In this document: piece after piece, positions 16,594 through 26,400 of the stretch | Numbering within the stretch: the stretch's first letter is position 1 | Layout of the letters: each line of letters starts with the position of its first letter | NCBI GenBank assembly: GCA_963834755.1 | Contig: CAWICQ010000010.1 | Span: forward strand, 310,001 to 374,000 | Direction: 5' to 3' | Source: Dokdonella_A sp963834755 | Lineage (GTDB): Bacteria > Pseudomonadota > Gammaproteobacteria > Xanthomonadales > Rhodanobacteraceae | DNA: 64,000 nt | Notes under the pieces: generated by a model | Told to the model about the DNA's origin: nothing | The model's input: only the letters and a program-made list of their open reading frames with translations | Databases searched by the model: none | Position numbers and translations under genes: made by a program

Positions 16594-17141
16594 CCCTTGA
16601 TCAGCCGCGCGAGATCCTTGCGCAACAGATTCGCGTCGTAGCCCGCGGGATAGCTCAGCACCAGAAATCCGTGAGGATCGACGAGCACCGCGGCAACATC
16701 GTTCGCGTCGTGCGGACGCAGCGCGGCGAGTTTCGAATCCGCGTCGCGCGCGCGCATCACGGGTTTCAGCGACGCCAATGCATCGGCGGACAGGGTTTCA
16801 TCGAGCACCACGACGCGCACGCGATAGGCATTCTGGTTCAGCGTGAGCCGCGCGCGGCGAAGCTCGTCGATGCGCTCGAGACATTTCTGCGCGCAATCGG
16901 GACCTGTGAGCGCGACGAGCGTCCACGACCACTCCGCGTCCTTCCAGCCGAGCGGCTTGCCGTCGTCGAGCATGAAATGCGCGCCGGTAAGATCCTGCGC
17001 CGGTTCGATCAGCGTGCCGTAGTTGCGCATGCCGGCCGGACGCCAGCCGAGCGCGTTGAGAATGTACGCCGTGGCGATCGGCGCCGCGAACAACAGAACG
17101 ATCAGGACCAAACCGGCGCGTTTGCGATTTTGGGGCGTCAT
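16590..17141 (-). CDS. SCO-like / thioredoxin-fold cytochrome oxidase assembly protein
   Basis: A 183-residue protein with one N-terminal membrane anchor (GLVLIVLLFAAPIATAYILN) and a periplasmic domain. ATG 17141 overlaps the SURF1 stop by 4 bases, and its own stop overlaps the ctaA start by 4 bases, so the three genes are tightly coupled. The segment LVALTGPDCAQKCLERIDEL has a C-x3-C pair at the place where SCO copper chaperones carry CxxxCP, and YRVRVVVLDETLSADALASL and VLVDPHGFLVLSYPAGYDAN follow the thioredoxin-like order. A copper or redox role in building the CuA or CuB site is inferred. No classic SCO gene is seen nearby. Confidence 0.65.
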   Translation of the reverse strand: MTPQNRKRAGLVLIVLLFAAPIATAYILNALGWRPAGMRNYGTLIEPAQDLTGAHFMLDDGKPLGWKDAEWSWTLVALTGPDCAQKCLERIDELRRARLTLNQNAYRVRVVVLDETLSADALASLKPVMRARDADSKLAALRPHDANDVAAVLVDPHGFLVLSYPAGYDANLLRKDLARLIKG

Positions 17142-17863
17142 GTCGAAGTTTCTTTGCGCCAATGCATGCCGACGAAAACGATGACGACGACCGCGGCCAG
17201 CGTGAACCAGGTGAACGCGTAGGCGCGATGGCGTTCGGGCGGAAAAACATTCGGCCGCCATTCGCGCACGAAGCCGCTGCCCTGCTCCGGGTCCAGCAGC
17301 AGGACTTTCTGATCGAGATTCCGACCCGCATCGGCCGCGATCTCGCCGACATCAAGATAGATCGATTGCTTCGGCCATGTTTTCTGCCGTGGCAGCGGAT
17401 TGCCGCCGAGATGCAATCCCGATCCGGGCGGCGGCGCGTACAGTCCTGAGAGTTCCTGTTCGCCGTCGGGAATGGGCGGCACATCGGACTCCGCGCCGCG
17501 CGCTTTCGAGGCGACGAAGCCGCGATTCACGAGCAACGCCGGACTGCCGTCGGCGGGCTCGAAGATCGCGTAGGCGACGCTGCCGACCTGGCCGTCGTGG
17601 GTCTGGTCGACGAGCACGTAACTGTGTTCGCGATCGTAGCGGCCGCGCACGCTGACGTGCGGAAACCGCGAGGAATCCATCGGGCGGCGCGCGGCTTCGA
17701 GCGCCACCGGCGGCGCGGCGTCCGCTCCGGCGAACGCGGCGAAGAGCCGCTCCTTCTCCGCAGCGCGATTGACCTGCCACACGCCGAGCAACACGAACAC
17801 GGCCACGCCGAACGCGGTCAGCATGACGGCGAAAACGCGCGGACGGTGCCAGTACCTATCCAC
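17138..17863 (-). CDS. SURF1 family cytochrome oxidase assembly protein
   Basis: SURF1 proteins help insert heme A into CoxA. The frame has an N-terminal helix (FAVMLTAFGVAVFVLLGVWQ, then VNRAAEKE, the family W-Q-x-x-R-x-x-x-K motif), GRYDREHSYVLVDQTHDGQV, the conserved LLVNRGFVA, and a second helix near the C-terminus (AYAFTWFTLAAVVVIVFVGM). I prefer the GTG at 17863, giving 241 residues. The frame is open to 17932, but an ATG there would fall on the start codon of the divergent DUF2909 gene. An ATG at 17827 is a shorter option. Confidence 0.85.
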   Translation of the reverse strand: MDRYWHRPRVFAVMLTAFGVAVFVLLGVWQVNRAAEKERLFAAFAGADAAPPVALEAARRPMDSSRFPHVSVRGRYDREHSYVLVDQTHDGQVGSVAYAIFEPADGSPALLVNRGFVASKARGAESDVPPIPDGEQELSGLYAPPPGSGLHLGGNPLPRQKTWPKQSIYLDVGEIAADAGRNLDQKVLLLDPEQGSGFVREWRPNVFPPERHRAYAFTWFTLAAVVVIVFVGMHWRKETST

Positions 17864-17882
17864 GACAGCCGACTTCTGCGCG

Positions 17883-17888
17883 TATACT
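17883..17888 (+). promoter_or_regulatory. possible -10 box for the DUF2909 gene
   Basis: TATACT at 17883-17888, 44 bases before the start codon of the DUF2909 gene. I see no convincing -35 at the right distance. Confidence 0.3.
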
Positions 17889-17931
17889 GCTTCGCGAATA
17901 CGCCGAACGTCTCCCGCTGACACGACGCGCA

Positions 17932-18141
17932 ATGCTGACCACGATCGTCATCCTCATCCTTCTCGCGGCGATTCTCTACAACCTCGGCGCGGGTCTTTAT
18001 TTCATGATGTCCGACAAGGGCCAGACCGATCGCACGGTCAAGGCGCTGACGTGGCGCATCGGCTTGTCGGTGCTGCTGATCCTGCTGGTGATCGCGGGCA
18101 TCCTGACGGGTTTGATCAAGCCGCACGGGATCGGGCACTAG
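17932..18141 (+). CDS. DUF2909 family twin-helix membrane protein
   Basis: A 69-residue protein with two membrane segments: MLTTIVILILLAAILYNLGA, then GLYFMMSDKGQTDRTVKALT, then WRIGLSVLLILLVIAGILTG. This is the DUF2909 pattern (short N-terminal helix, GLYFMxxD, K-T/A-L-T-x-R-I-x-L-S). The family is usually encoded beside cytochrome oxidase assembly genes in proteobacteria, as here, but its exact role is unknown. It is the only plus-strand gene within the cox locus and is divergent from SURF1. Confidence 0.85.
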   Translation: MLTTIVILILLAAILYNLGAGLYFMMSDKGQTDRTVKALTWRIGLSVLLILLVIAGILTGLIKPHGIGH

Positions 18142-18146
18142 GTCGC

Positions 18147-18407
18147 CTACGCGCCGACGTCAGTTCGGCGCTCGATTGACCCAGACGCAGGCACAGCGCG
18201 CTGCGCATCGAGCGCAGCGGCGATTCTTTCGAGGTTGGTATTGAGCCTGCGCATCTCGTCTATCTGCCGCTCGCGATGATCGTTCAGGCGTTTGGCGGCG
18301 TCTGGCTGGGCCTTTGCCACCTTCCGCATGAAATAGATCAGCAACGAGATGAAGATGAAGAACGGTACCCAGTCAAGCACCGTCCTCCAGAAGACGCTTG
18401 CGCTCAT
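18147..18407 (-). CDS. small membrane protein downstream of coxC
   Basis: An 86-residue protein starting at ATG 18407: MSASVFWRTVLDWVPFFIFI and SLLIYFMRKV form one N-terminal membrane helix. The rest (AKRLNDHRERQIDEMRRLNT, then NLERIAAALDAQ) is a charged coiled-coil-like helix. I do not recognise a family. Position right after coxC suggests an accessory role in the oxidase, or it may be an unrelated membrane protein. It converges with DUF2909, their stops only five bases apart. Confidence 0.65.
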   Translation of the reverse strand: MSASVFWRTVLDWVPFFIFISLLIYFMRKVAKAQPDAAKRLNDHRERQIDEMRRLNTNLERIAAALDAQRAVPASGSIERRTDVGA

Positions 18408-18439
18408 TTGTAGTCCGCCAAACGGTGGTGCCGTTTCGA

Positions 18440-19310
18440 TCAAAGCACGTACACGAACATGAAAAGCCCGAGCCACACCACGTCGACGAAGTGCCAATAC
18501 CAGGCCACCGCTTCGAACGCGAAGTGGTGATCCTTGGTGAAATGTCCGCGCGCGCAGCGCAGCCAGATCACCGTCAGCATGATCGCGCCGAGCGTCACGT
18601 GCAGGCCGTGGAAACCGGTCAGCATGAAGAACGTGGAGCCGTAGACGCCGCTGCCGAGCGTCAGATTGAGATGCGTGTAGGCCTCGATGTACTCGTGCGC
18701 CTGGAAGCCAAGGAACGTTGCGCCGAGGATCACGGTCAAGCGCGAGGAAAATCAGCAAGCCCTTGCGATTGCCGGCGCGCAGCGCGTGGTGCGCGATGGT
18801 GATCGTCACGCCCGATGACAGCAGCAGCAGCGTGTTGAGCAGCGGAATGCCCCACGGCGCCATGGTCGAGAATTGTCCGCCGACATGGCCCGGACCATTG
18901 GTCGGCCATGCCGGCGAAAAACTCGGCCAGAGGTAGTAGTTGGTCAACGCGCCGTGGCCTTCGCCGCCGAGCCACGGCACCGACAGTGCGCGCGCGTAGA
19001 ACAACGCGCCGAAGAACGCCGCGAAGAACATCACTTCGGAGAAGATGAACCACATCATTCCCATGCGGAACGAGGTGTCCACCTGCTTGTTGTACTTGCC
19101 GGCGATCGACTCGCGAATCACCGTGCCGAACCAGCCGAACATCATGAACAGCAGCAGCGCAACGCCGACCGCCATGATGGGTTTTCCGACCGCACCGTAC
19201 TCGTCGAGCCAGAGGCCGGCGCCGCCGACGGTGCCGAGCAGGCCGAACGAGCCGATGATCGGCCAGTGGCTGCCGTGCGGGACGTAATAGGAACCTTGGG
19301 TCTGGGCCAT
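18440..19310 (-). CDS. coxC: cytochrome c oxidase subunit III, frame broken by one extra base
   Basis: Subunit III of the aa3 oxidase. From ATG 19310 (MAQTQGSYYVPHGSHWPIIG) the frame reads normally through FSEVMFFAAFFGALFYARAL and TIAHHALRAGNRKGLLIFLA, then derails. The remaining 100 residues are in another frame: TVILGATFLGFQAHEYIEAY, GFHGLHVTLGAIMLTVIW, and AWYWHFVDVVWLGLFMFVYV. Removing one A at 18738-18739 (plus strand) joins the two as FLALTVILGA, exactly the family sequence. Both halves are otherwise intact, so this is either a sequencing error or a very recent mutation. It lies between ctaG and the small membrane protein. Confidence 0.88.
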
Positions 19311-19341
19311 TTCGGTGGTCCTGGATCGTGTCGGTTGTGCT

Positions 19342-19929
19342 TCAACCACTCGGCAACGGCGAGCCCGTCTGGGCTACGCGCTGCGTTGCGACGTTGTTTT
19401 CGTAGAAGGTGTACGAAAGCGTGAGCTCGGTGATTTCCTTCGGCAGCTTCGGATCGACGACGAAGCGCACCGGCATGCGCCGCGACTCGCCGGCCTTCAG
19501 CAGCTGCTCGGTGAAACAGAAGCATTCGGTCTTGTTGAAATAGAGCGACGCGCTGCTCGGCGCAACGCTCGGCACCGCATTGCCGACGATCGTCTCGTCG
19601 GCATGATTGGTCGCGTCGAACCACGCTTCGGTGAGCTTGCCCGGATGCACGTCGACGCTCGGCCGCTCGGCCGCAAAAACCCACGGCAATTTCGAATTGA
19701 CGTTGGCGACGAACTGCACGCGGATCGTGCGCGTGTCGTCCTCGACAAAACCCGCGGTCTTTTCCTTGCTTGCCGCGCCTTCGGCAAGCTTGATGCCGAA
19801 CACGTGCTCACACGCGATGCGATAGATCGGCACCATCGCGAAACCGAACAGGAACGCACACGCGCAGACGATCAGCGCCGCCTTGAGCACGCCGCGATTG
19901 CGCTGCTTCGATGGCGTCGGCGCGTTCAT
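19342..19929 (-). CDS. ctaG: cytochrome c oxidase assembly protein CtaG/Cox11
   Basis: Delivers copper to the CuB site of subunit I. The 195-residue protein has one N-terminal helix (AALIVCACAFLFGFAMVPIY, with the conserved PxYxxxC start RIACEHVFGI) and a periplasmic Ig-like domain. VQFVANVNSKLPWVFAAERP and FNKTECFCFTEQLLKAGESR are diagnostic, the CFCF pair being the copper-binding cysteines. VRFVVDPKLPKEITELTLSY follows near the end. Its start overlaps the stop of a tiny upstream gene by 4 bases. Confidence 0.95.
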   Translation of the reverse strand: MNAPTPSKQRNRGVLKAALIVCACAFLFGFAMVPIYRIACEHVFGIKLAEGAASKEKTAGFVEDDTRTIRVQFVANVNSKLPWVFAAERPSVDVHPGKLTEAWFDATNHADETIVGNAVPSVAPSSASLYFNKTECFCFTEQLLKAGESRRMPVRFVVDPKLPKEITELTLSYTFYENNVATQRVAQTGSPLPSG

Positions 19930-20060
19930 TTCTTCACGGCCACTTCGACGATCGAAAGCACGAACAGGAATATCGCGATGGCGCCGACGATCAACGCCGT
20001 ACGTCGCGCGGCAGCGCGGCGGGCGTCGAAGTCATTGGCGGAATCGATTCGCTGTTTCAT
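19926..20060 (-). CDS. tiny membrane protein between coxA and ctaG
   Basis: A 44-residue protein, too short for most gene finders: MKQRIDSANDFDARRAAARR, then TALIVGAIAIFLFVLSIVEV and AVKK. One membrane helix follows an arginine-rich cytoplasmic head. ATG at 20058-20060; its TGA overlaps the ctaG ATG as ATGA, which implies translational coupling. Small proteins of this layout are known upstream of ctaG in many proteobacterial oxidase operons. I infer a role in oxidase assembly or stability. Confidence 0.75.
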   Translation of the reverse strand: MKQRIDSANDFDARRAAARRTALIVGAIAIFLFVLSIVEVAVKK

Positions 20061-20216
20061 CGCGGAGAGCTTTATCACCGTACTACGTGTTCAGTCGAAG
20101 ATGTGTTGTTGTTGAAGAGTGCGGCCGTGGATGGCCGCTTCTGGAACCCGGCTACAAATACCTTTGCAACAGCCGACGAGCGTCCCATCTCAGCGATCAA
20201 GGACGATCGCACGAAC

Positions 20217-21860
20217 TCAGTGCGTCACGTCGCCGTGAGCCAGCGACATGCTGTCCAGCACCGGCGGCGTCGTCCAACTGTGATACGGCGGCGGCGACGG
20301 CAGCGTCCATTCGAGCCCGCGCGCGCCTTCCCACACGCGCGAAGTCGCGCGAACCTTCGAGTAAAAGATGCAGTGGATGATCACGCCGACGAAGATCAGC
20401 TGCGTCGCACCGAACAGGAATCCGCCGATCGACGAGATCATGTTGAAGTCGGCGAACGCGACGTTGTAGTCGGGCACGCGACGCGGCATGCCGGCGAGGC
20501 CGAGGAAGTGCTGCGGGAAGAACAGCACGTTCACCCAGATCACGCTGTTCCAGAAATGGATCTTGCCCCACTTCTCCGAATACATGTGGCCGGACCATTT
20601 CGGAATCCAGTAATACGTCGCGGCCATGATCGCGAAGATCGCGCCGGTGACCAGCACGTAGTGGAAATGCGCGACGACGAAATAGGTGTCCTGATACTGG
20701 AAGTCCGCCGGCACCAGCGCGAGCGAAACGCCCGAGAATCCGCCGATCGTGAACAGGATGACGAACGCGATCGCGAACAGCATCGGCGTCTCGAAGCTCA
20801 GCGAGCCGCGCCACATCGTCGTCACCCAGTTGAACACTTTCACGCCGGTGGGAATCGCGATCAGCATCGTCGCGTACATGAAGAAGAGCTCGCCGCCGAG
20901 CGGCATGCCGACCGTGAACATGTGGTGCGCCCACACGATGAACGACAGGAACGCGATCGACGCGATCGCGTACACCATCGCCTGATAACCGAACAGCGGC
21001 TTGCGCGCGAAGGTCGGGATGATCTCCGACACGATGCCGAACGCCGGCAGGATCATGATGTAGACCTCGGGATGCCCGAAGAACCAGAAGATGTGCTGGA
21101 ACATCACCGGATCGCCGCCGCCGGCCGCGTTGAAGAAACTGGTGCCGAAGAACTTGTCGGTGAGCAGCATCGTCACCGCGCCCGCCAGCACCGGCATCAC
21201 CGCGATCAGCAGGAACGCCGTGATCAGCCAGCTCCAGACGAATACCGGCATCTTCAAGAGATCGACGCCCGGCGCGCGCATGTTGAGGATCGTCGCGATG
21301 ATGTTGATCGCGCCCATGATCGAGCTGATGCCCATCAGGTGAATCGAGAAGATCATGAAGGCGACGTTGACGCCGCCCTCGATCGCGAGCGGCGGATACA
21401 TCGTCCAGCCGCCCTGCGGGCCGCCGCCGGGCATGAAGATTTCGCTGAGCAGCAGGAAGAACGCGAACGGCAGGATCCAGAACGACCAGTTGTTCATGCG
21501 CGGCAGCGCCATGTCCGGCGCGCCGATCATCATCGGCACCAGCCAGTTGGCGAGACCGACGAACGCCGGCATGACCGCGCCGAAGATCATGACCAGCGCA
21601 TGCATCGTGGTCATTTCGTTGAAGAATTCCGGCTGCATGAGCTGCATGCCCGGCTTGAACAGCTCGGCGCGGATCAGCATCGCCATCGAGCCGCCGATGA
21701 AGAACATCGTCAGCGCGAAGACGAGGTACAGCGTGCCGATGTCCTTGTGGTTGGTCGTGAACAACCAGCGATGCAGAAAGCCGTGCGGCTTGTGATCGTG
21801 GTCGTCATGCGCATCGTGCGCGTGACCGGCGGTGGGGATGGCGGGATTGGCTGCGGCCAT
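20217..21860 (-). CDS. coxA: cytochrome c oxidase subunit I
   Basis: Catalytic subunit of the aa3-type oxidase, with heme a, heme a3 and CuB. The 547-residue membrane protein starts at ATG 21860 (MAAANPAIPTAGHAHDAHDD, a His-rich head). WLFTTNHKDIGTLYLVFALT is the family N-terminus. QHIFWFFGHPEVYIMILPAF carries the CuB His and the cross-linked Tyr pair, followed by WAHHMFTVGMP. VVAHFHYVLVTGAIFAIMA holds the heme a and a3 ligands. It lies 34 bases downstream of coxB. Confidence 0.97.
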   Translation of the reverse strand: MAAANPAIPTAGHAHDAHDDHDHKPHGFLHRWLFTTNHKDIGTLYLVFALTMFFIGGSMAMLIRAELFKPGMQLMQPEFFNEMTTMHALVMIFGAVMPAFVGLANWLVPMMIGAPDMALPRMNNWSFWILPFAFFLLLSEIFMPGGGPQGGWTMYPPLAIEGGVNVAFMIFSIHLMGISSIMGAINIIATILNMRAPGVDLLKMPVFVWSWLITAFLLIAVMPVLAGAVTMLLTDKFFGTSFFNAAGGGDPVMFQHIFWFFGHPEVYIMILPAFGIVSEIIPTFARKPLFGYQAMVYAIASIAFLSFIVWAHHMFTVGMPLGGELFFMYATMLIAIPTGVKVFNWVTTMWRGSLSFETPMLFAIAFVILFTIGGFSGVSLALVPADFQYQDTYFVVAHFHYVLVTGAIFAIMAATYYWIPKWSGHMYSEKWGKIHFWNSVIWVNVLFFPQHFLGLAGMPRRVPDYNVAFADFNMISSIGGFLFGATQLIFVGVIIHCIFYSKVRATSRVWEGARGLEWTLPSPPPYHSWTTPPVLDSMSLAHGDVTH

Positions 21861-21894
21861 GACCTTGAACCTCGAAATTCGATGAGTAGTGCGA

Positions 21895-22813
21895 TCAGCC
21901 TTGCGGAGGTGTCGCCGGCGCGGCCGGCGCGGGCGCCGTCGCATCCGCGGTTGCAGCGGCCTTGTTCACGCCTTCGGCGCTCTGCTCGGAAGCCAGCCAC
22001 TGCTCGAACTCGGCCTTGGGCACGGCCTTGACGACAATCGGCATGAAGCCGTGATCGCGCCCGCAGAGCTCCGCGCACTGACCACGATAGGTGCCGGGCG
22101 TCGGAATGTTGGTCCAGGCGCTGTTGATGATTCCGGGAATCGCGTCCTGCTTCCAGCCGAGCTGCGGCACCCACCACGCGTGGATCACGTCATCGGCGGT
22201 GACGACGAAACGGATCTTGGTGTTGATCGGAACCACGAGCGGCTTGTCGACGTTGAGCAGGTAGCTCTTGTAGCCGCCGTCCATGACCTTGTTCGGATCG
22301 AGGCCCGAGCCGAGCTGACGCGTGCGATTCGATTCCTGATCGAGACTCGAAATGAAATTGACGCCCGTGTTCTTCTTCGCGTAATCGATGTATTCGTAGC
22401 GCCATCTTCCACTGATAGCCGGTGACCTTGATCGTCATGTCGGCGTTTTCGGTATTCGCCATGTCGATCAGAAGCTTCGTCGCGGGCCATGCCAGAAGGA
22501 CCAGCAAGACGATCGGCGCGACGGTCCAGACCATTTCCAGCTTGGTGCTGTGGCTCCACTGCTCGGCCACCGCGCCTTTCGACTTGCGGAAGCGGAACAT
22601 GGCCACGAACATCGCGCCGAACACGAGGATGCCGATGCCGACGCAGACGTAGAAACCGAGCATGTGCAGCTCATAGATGCGCTGCGAGATCGGGGTGACC
22701 CCGGGCGTCAGGTTCAGCTGCCACGGCTCGGGATTGGCCGCGGCCACGCCGCAACCCGCGAGCCCGATCACCGCGAGCGCGCGGCGGACGTACGAAACGC
22801 CACTTGAAATCAT
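21895..22813 (-). CDS. coxB: cytochrome c oxidase subunit II, frame broken by one extra base
   Basis: Carries the CuA electron-entry site. From ATG 22813 (MISSGVSYVRRALAVIGLAG) the frame shows the signal region, two helices (HMLGFYVCVGIGILVFGAMF; TVAPIVLLVLLAWPATKLLI) and IKVTGYQWK, then derails. Removing the T at 22405 restores WRYEYIDYA. The second part reads MDGGYKSYLLNVDKPLVVPI, FVVTADDVIHAWWVPQLGWK and the CuA motif GQCAELCGRDHGFMP. The C-terminus is an Ala/Pro-rich tail. Both halves are well conserved, so the break is probably a sequencing error or very recent. Confidence 0.9.
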
Positions 22814-23420
22814 CGTGTCACCTTGATCGGCTATCGGCGCCGGACTGCCGTTTCGCGTCTGGAAAAACCTGCCTGCAGGCGCGATATCCCGGTTGAAGAC
22901 CCGGAATCGACGCGTCTGCCGCACCCCTGCACCGATATGGAGAAAAACGGTAAGCGAAGCCGCGAAATGATAGTGGACCGGTGAGGACACGGGCAAGGAC
23001 GAGGGCTGCGTGGTCGGCGGCTGGTCGATTGATCGTTGGGTCGGATGGATGCGTTGTTCGGCGGCGACTCTACTTAAACTGCGTGTCGCTCCACATTGCC
23101 GTTTCTCGCTCCGGATTGCTGTGTTTCGCTCCGAGTGCCCTCACCCGCCCCGTCGGGCGGCCTCTCCCGCACGCGGGAGAGGCGAAACGCGAGCCTTCTC
23201 CCGCGCGAAACACCAACCCCCTCTCCCGCTTGCGGGAGAGGGCTGGGGTGAGGGCAATCTCGCGCCGAGCCCCCACCCGCGCAAACCCATGTGACATTCC
23301 GCCGCAGCACCCCCACATCATCCGCCTACCTTGGCCCTCCATCGGCCGCTCACTACACTACCCCGTTCTGCGAACGGACCCAGCCGATCGCCGCGCCCAC
23401 TTCCGCGAGATTCCGCCGCC
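22814..23420. other. 607-base gap between coxB and putA
   Basis: Holds the family B repeat cluster at 23137-23254. The coxB promoter must lie within the first 200 bases, but I cannot pick convincing boxes. I see no gene. Confidence 0.5.
23137..23254. repeat. palindromic repeat cluster, family B, copy 2
   Basis: Starts CCCTCACCCGCCCCGTCGGG and contains CCTCTCCCGCACGCGGGAGA, then a second full unit CTCTCCCGCTTGCGGGAGAG followed by GGCTGGGGTGAGGG. It is the same element as at 15311-15432, in at least two units. Confidence 0.8.
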
Positions 23421-26400
23421 TTGAGCGACATCCTCACCCCCGAATTGCCAACGGCCGTCGATCCGACGCGCGCGCGCATCACCGCCGCATGGTCGCGCGA
23501 CGAAACCGAAGCCGTCGACGATCTTCTGACGCAGGCGACGCTGCCGCCCGCTGAGCGCGAGCTCGTGCTGGCGCGCGCGGCCGAGCTCGTCGCCCGCGTG
23601 CGCGCACGAGCCGACCAGCAAAGCGCCGTCGAATCGTTCATGCGCCAGTACGACCTTTCCAGCGAGGAAGGCGTCCTGTTGATGTGCGTCGCCGAAGCGC
23701 TGCTGCGTATTCCGGACAGCGCGACTGCCGACAAGCTGATCCGCGACAAGCTCGGCGAAGCCGACTGGAAAAAACACATCGGCTCCAGCGATTCGGTTTT
23801 CGTCAACGCCTCGACCTGGGGCCTGATGCTGACCGGACAGCTCGTCAACCTCGCCGAAGACACGCGCCGCGATTTCTCCGGCGCACTAAAACGCCTGGTC
23901 GGCCGCGCCGGCGAACCGGTGATCCGCCTTGCCGTGCGCCAGGCGATGCGCATCATGGGCCACCAGTTCGTCATGGGCCGCACGATCAAGGAGGCGCTCG
24001 ATCGTTCCGCCGAAAAAGAAAACGCGGCGTACCGATATTCGTACGACATGCTCGGCGAAGCCGCACTGACGCAACCCGACGCCGATCGCTACTACCAAGC
24101 CTACGTCGACGCGATCAACGCGCTCGGCGCGCGCAGCGCTGCGATGAAGCAGCGCGAGAAAGACGTGCTCGACGCGCCGTCGATCTCGGTGAAACTCTCC
24201 GCGCTGCATCCGCGCTACGAAGTCGCCAAACGCGCACGCGTGCATGCGGAGCTGACGCCGAAAATCCTCGCGCTTGCGCAGCTTTCGATGAAGAACACCA
24301 TCGGCATGACCGTCGACGCCGAAGAAGCCGACCGCCTCGAGCTCTCGCTCGACATCATCGGCGCCGTCTTCGCCGACGCATCGCTCGAAGGCTGGAACGG
24401 CTTCGGCCTCGCCGTGCAGACGTACCAGAAGCGCGCGCCGTTCGTCATCGACTGGCTCGCCGAGACCGCACGCAAGGCGAATCGCCGCTGGTGCGTGCGC
24501 CTCGTCAAAGGCGCGTACTGGGATTCGGAGATCAAGCGCGCGCAGGAACAGGGCCTGCCCGGTTATCCGGTCTTTACGCGCAAACCGAACACCGATGTCT
24601 CGTACCTCGCCTGCGCACGCAAACTCTTCGACGCCGGCGCCGACGCGATCTATCCGCAGTTCGCGACGCACAACGCACACACGATCGCCGCAATCCACCA
24701 CCTCGCGCACAGCCGCCCGTTCGAGTTCCAGCGCCTGCACGGCATGGGCGCGGATCTTTACGCCGAAGTGATCGGGCCAGATCACATGAACGTGCCGTGC
24801 CGCGTCTACGCGCCGGTCGGCTCGCACGAAGACCTGCTGCCTTACCTCGTGCGCCGCCTGCTCGAAAACGGCGCGAACACCTCGTTCGTCAACCGCATCG
24901 TCGACGAGGATGTCTCGATCCGGGATCTCGTCGCCGATCCCGCCGAGATCGTGCGCGGCTTCGCGTCGATTCCGCATCCGCGCATTCCGCTGCCGATCAA
25001 CCTTTACGCCGACAATTCCGCGCTTGCGCGGAATTCAAGTAGTGAACTCTCCGCGCTCGCGCAGAACGCGAGCGCTGTCTTCAGGAAAAACTCCATGGGC
25101 GTGAACCTTGCCAACGACTACGCGCTGCGCGCACTCGCCGAAGCCGTCAACCAGCACAAAGGCCCGTGGAAAGCCGAGCCGCTCGTGCCCGGCGCGACCA
25201 ACGGCGGCGACACGCGCGACATCACCAACCCGGCCGATCGCCGCCAGATCGTCGGCACATCACAACACGCCGACGCCGCGACGATCGAGAAAGCGCTCGC
25301 GAACGCCGTCGCCGCGCAACCGTCGTGGGACGCGCTGCCCGCCGCGAGCCGCGCCGCGATCCTCGAACACGCCGCCGACCTGCTCGAACAGCGCCGCGGC
25401 GAGTTCATCGCGCTTTGCGTGCGCGAAGCCGGCAAGACGATTCCGGCCGCGATCGGCGAAGTGCGCGAAGCGGCCGATCTCTTGCGCTACTACGCCGCGA
25501 TGGCGCGCAAGCTCTTCGGCTGAACCTGAGAACCTTCCCGGCCCGACCGGCGAATCGAACCAGCTGTGGCTCCGCGGCCGCGGCGTGTTCGTCTGCATCA
25601 GCCCATGGAACTTCCCGCTCGCGATCTTCACCGGCCAGCTCGCCGCCGGCCTCGCCGCCGGCAACGCCGGTGATCGCGAAACCCGCCGACCAGACGACGC
25701 TGATCGGCTACGCCGCCGTCAAGCTGCTGCACGAAGCCGGCGTGCCCGAAGGCGCGCTGCAATTCGTGCCGTGCAAAGGCTCCGTGCTCGGCAAGACGCT
25801 GCTGACGCGCGACGAAATCGCCGGCGTCTGCTTCACCGGATCCACCGAAACCGCGTGGACGATCAACCGCACGCTCGCCGCGCGCAACGCGCCGATCGCC
25901 GCGCTGATCGCCGAAACCGGCGGCCAGAACGCGCTGATTGCGGACTCTTCCGCGCTGCCCGAGCAGCTCGTCAAGGACGTGCTCGCAAGCGCCTTCGACT
26001 CCGCCGGCCAACGCTGCTCCGCCGCGCGCGTGCTCTACGTGCAGGACGACATCGCCGACAAAGTCATCACGATGCTCGCCGGCGCGATGGACGAGCTCGT
26101 CGTCGGCGACCCGGCGCTGCTCTCGACCGACGTCGGCCCCGTCATCGACGTGCCCTCGTGCCAGAGCCTCGAAGAACACGCCGCGCGCATGGACACGCGA
26201 AGCGAAGCTCATCAACATCGCCAAGCTCGCGCCCGGCTCCGAAAACGGCACGTTCTTCCTCCCGCGCGCGTACGAGATTCCGTCGATCAAGCTGCTGACA
26301 CACGAAGTGTTCGGCCCGGCGCTGCATGTCGTGCGCTGGAAATCGGATGAGCTCGACGACGTGATCGATGCGATCAACGGCACCGGCTTCGGGCTGACGC

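Noticed and set aside
18147..19349. Single 400-codon frame joining coxC and the small membrane protein
   Set aside because: It is produced by the one-base insertion at 18738-18739. Between about 18440 and 18740 the true coxC frame is a different one.
19911..22031. Plus-strand open frame of 706 codons opposite coxA
   Set aside because: Antisense to coxA and rich in Arg, His, Asp and Glu repeats with no recognisable domain. It exists because the high GC content removes stop codons.
23331..23420. ATG 23331 as start of putA
   Set aside because: The first 30 residues are Pro/Arg/Ser-rich and unlike PutA; TTG 23421 gives the family N-terminus.
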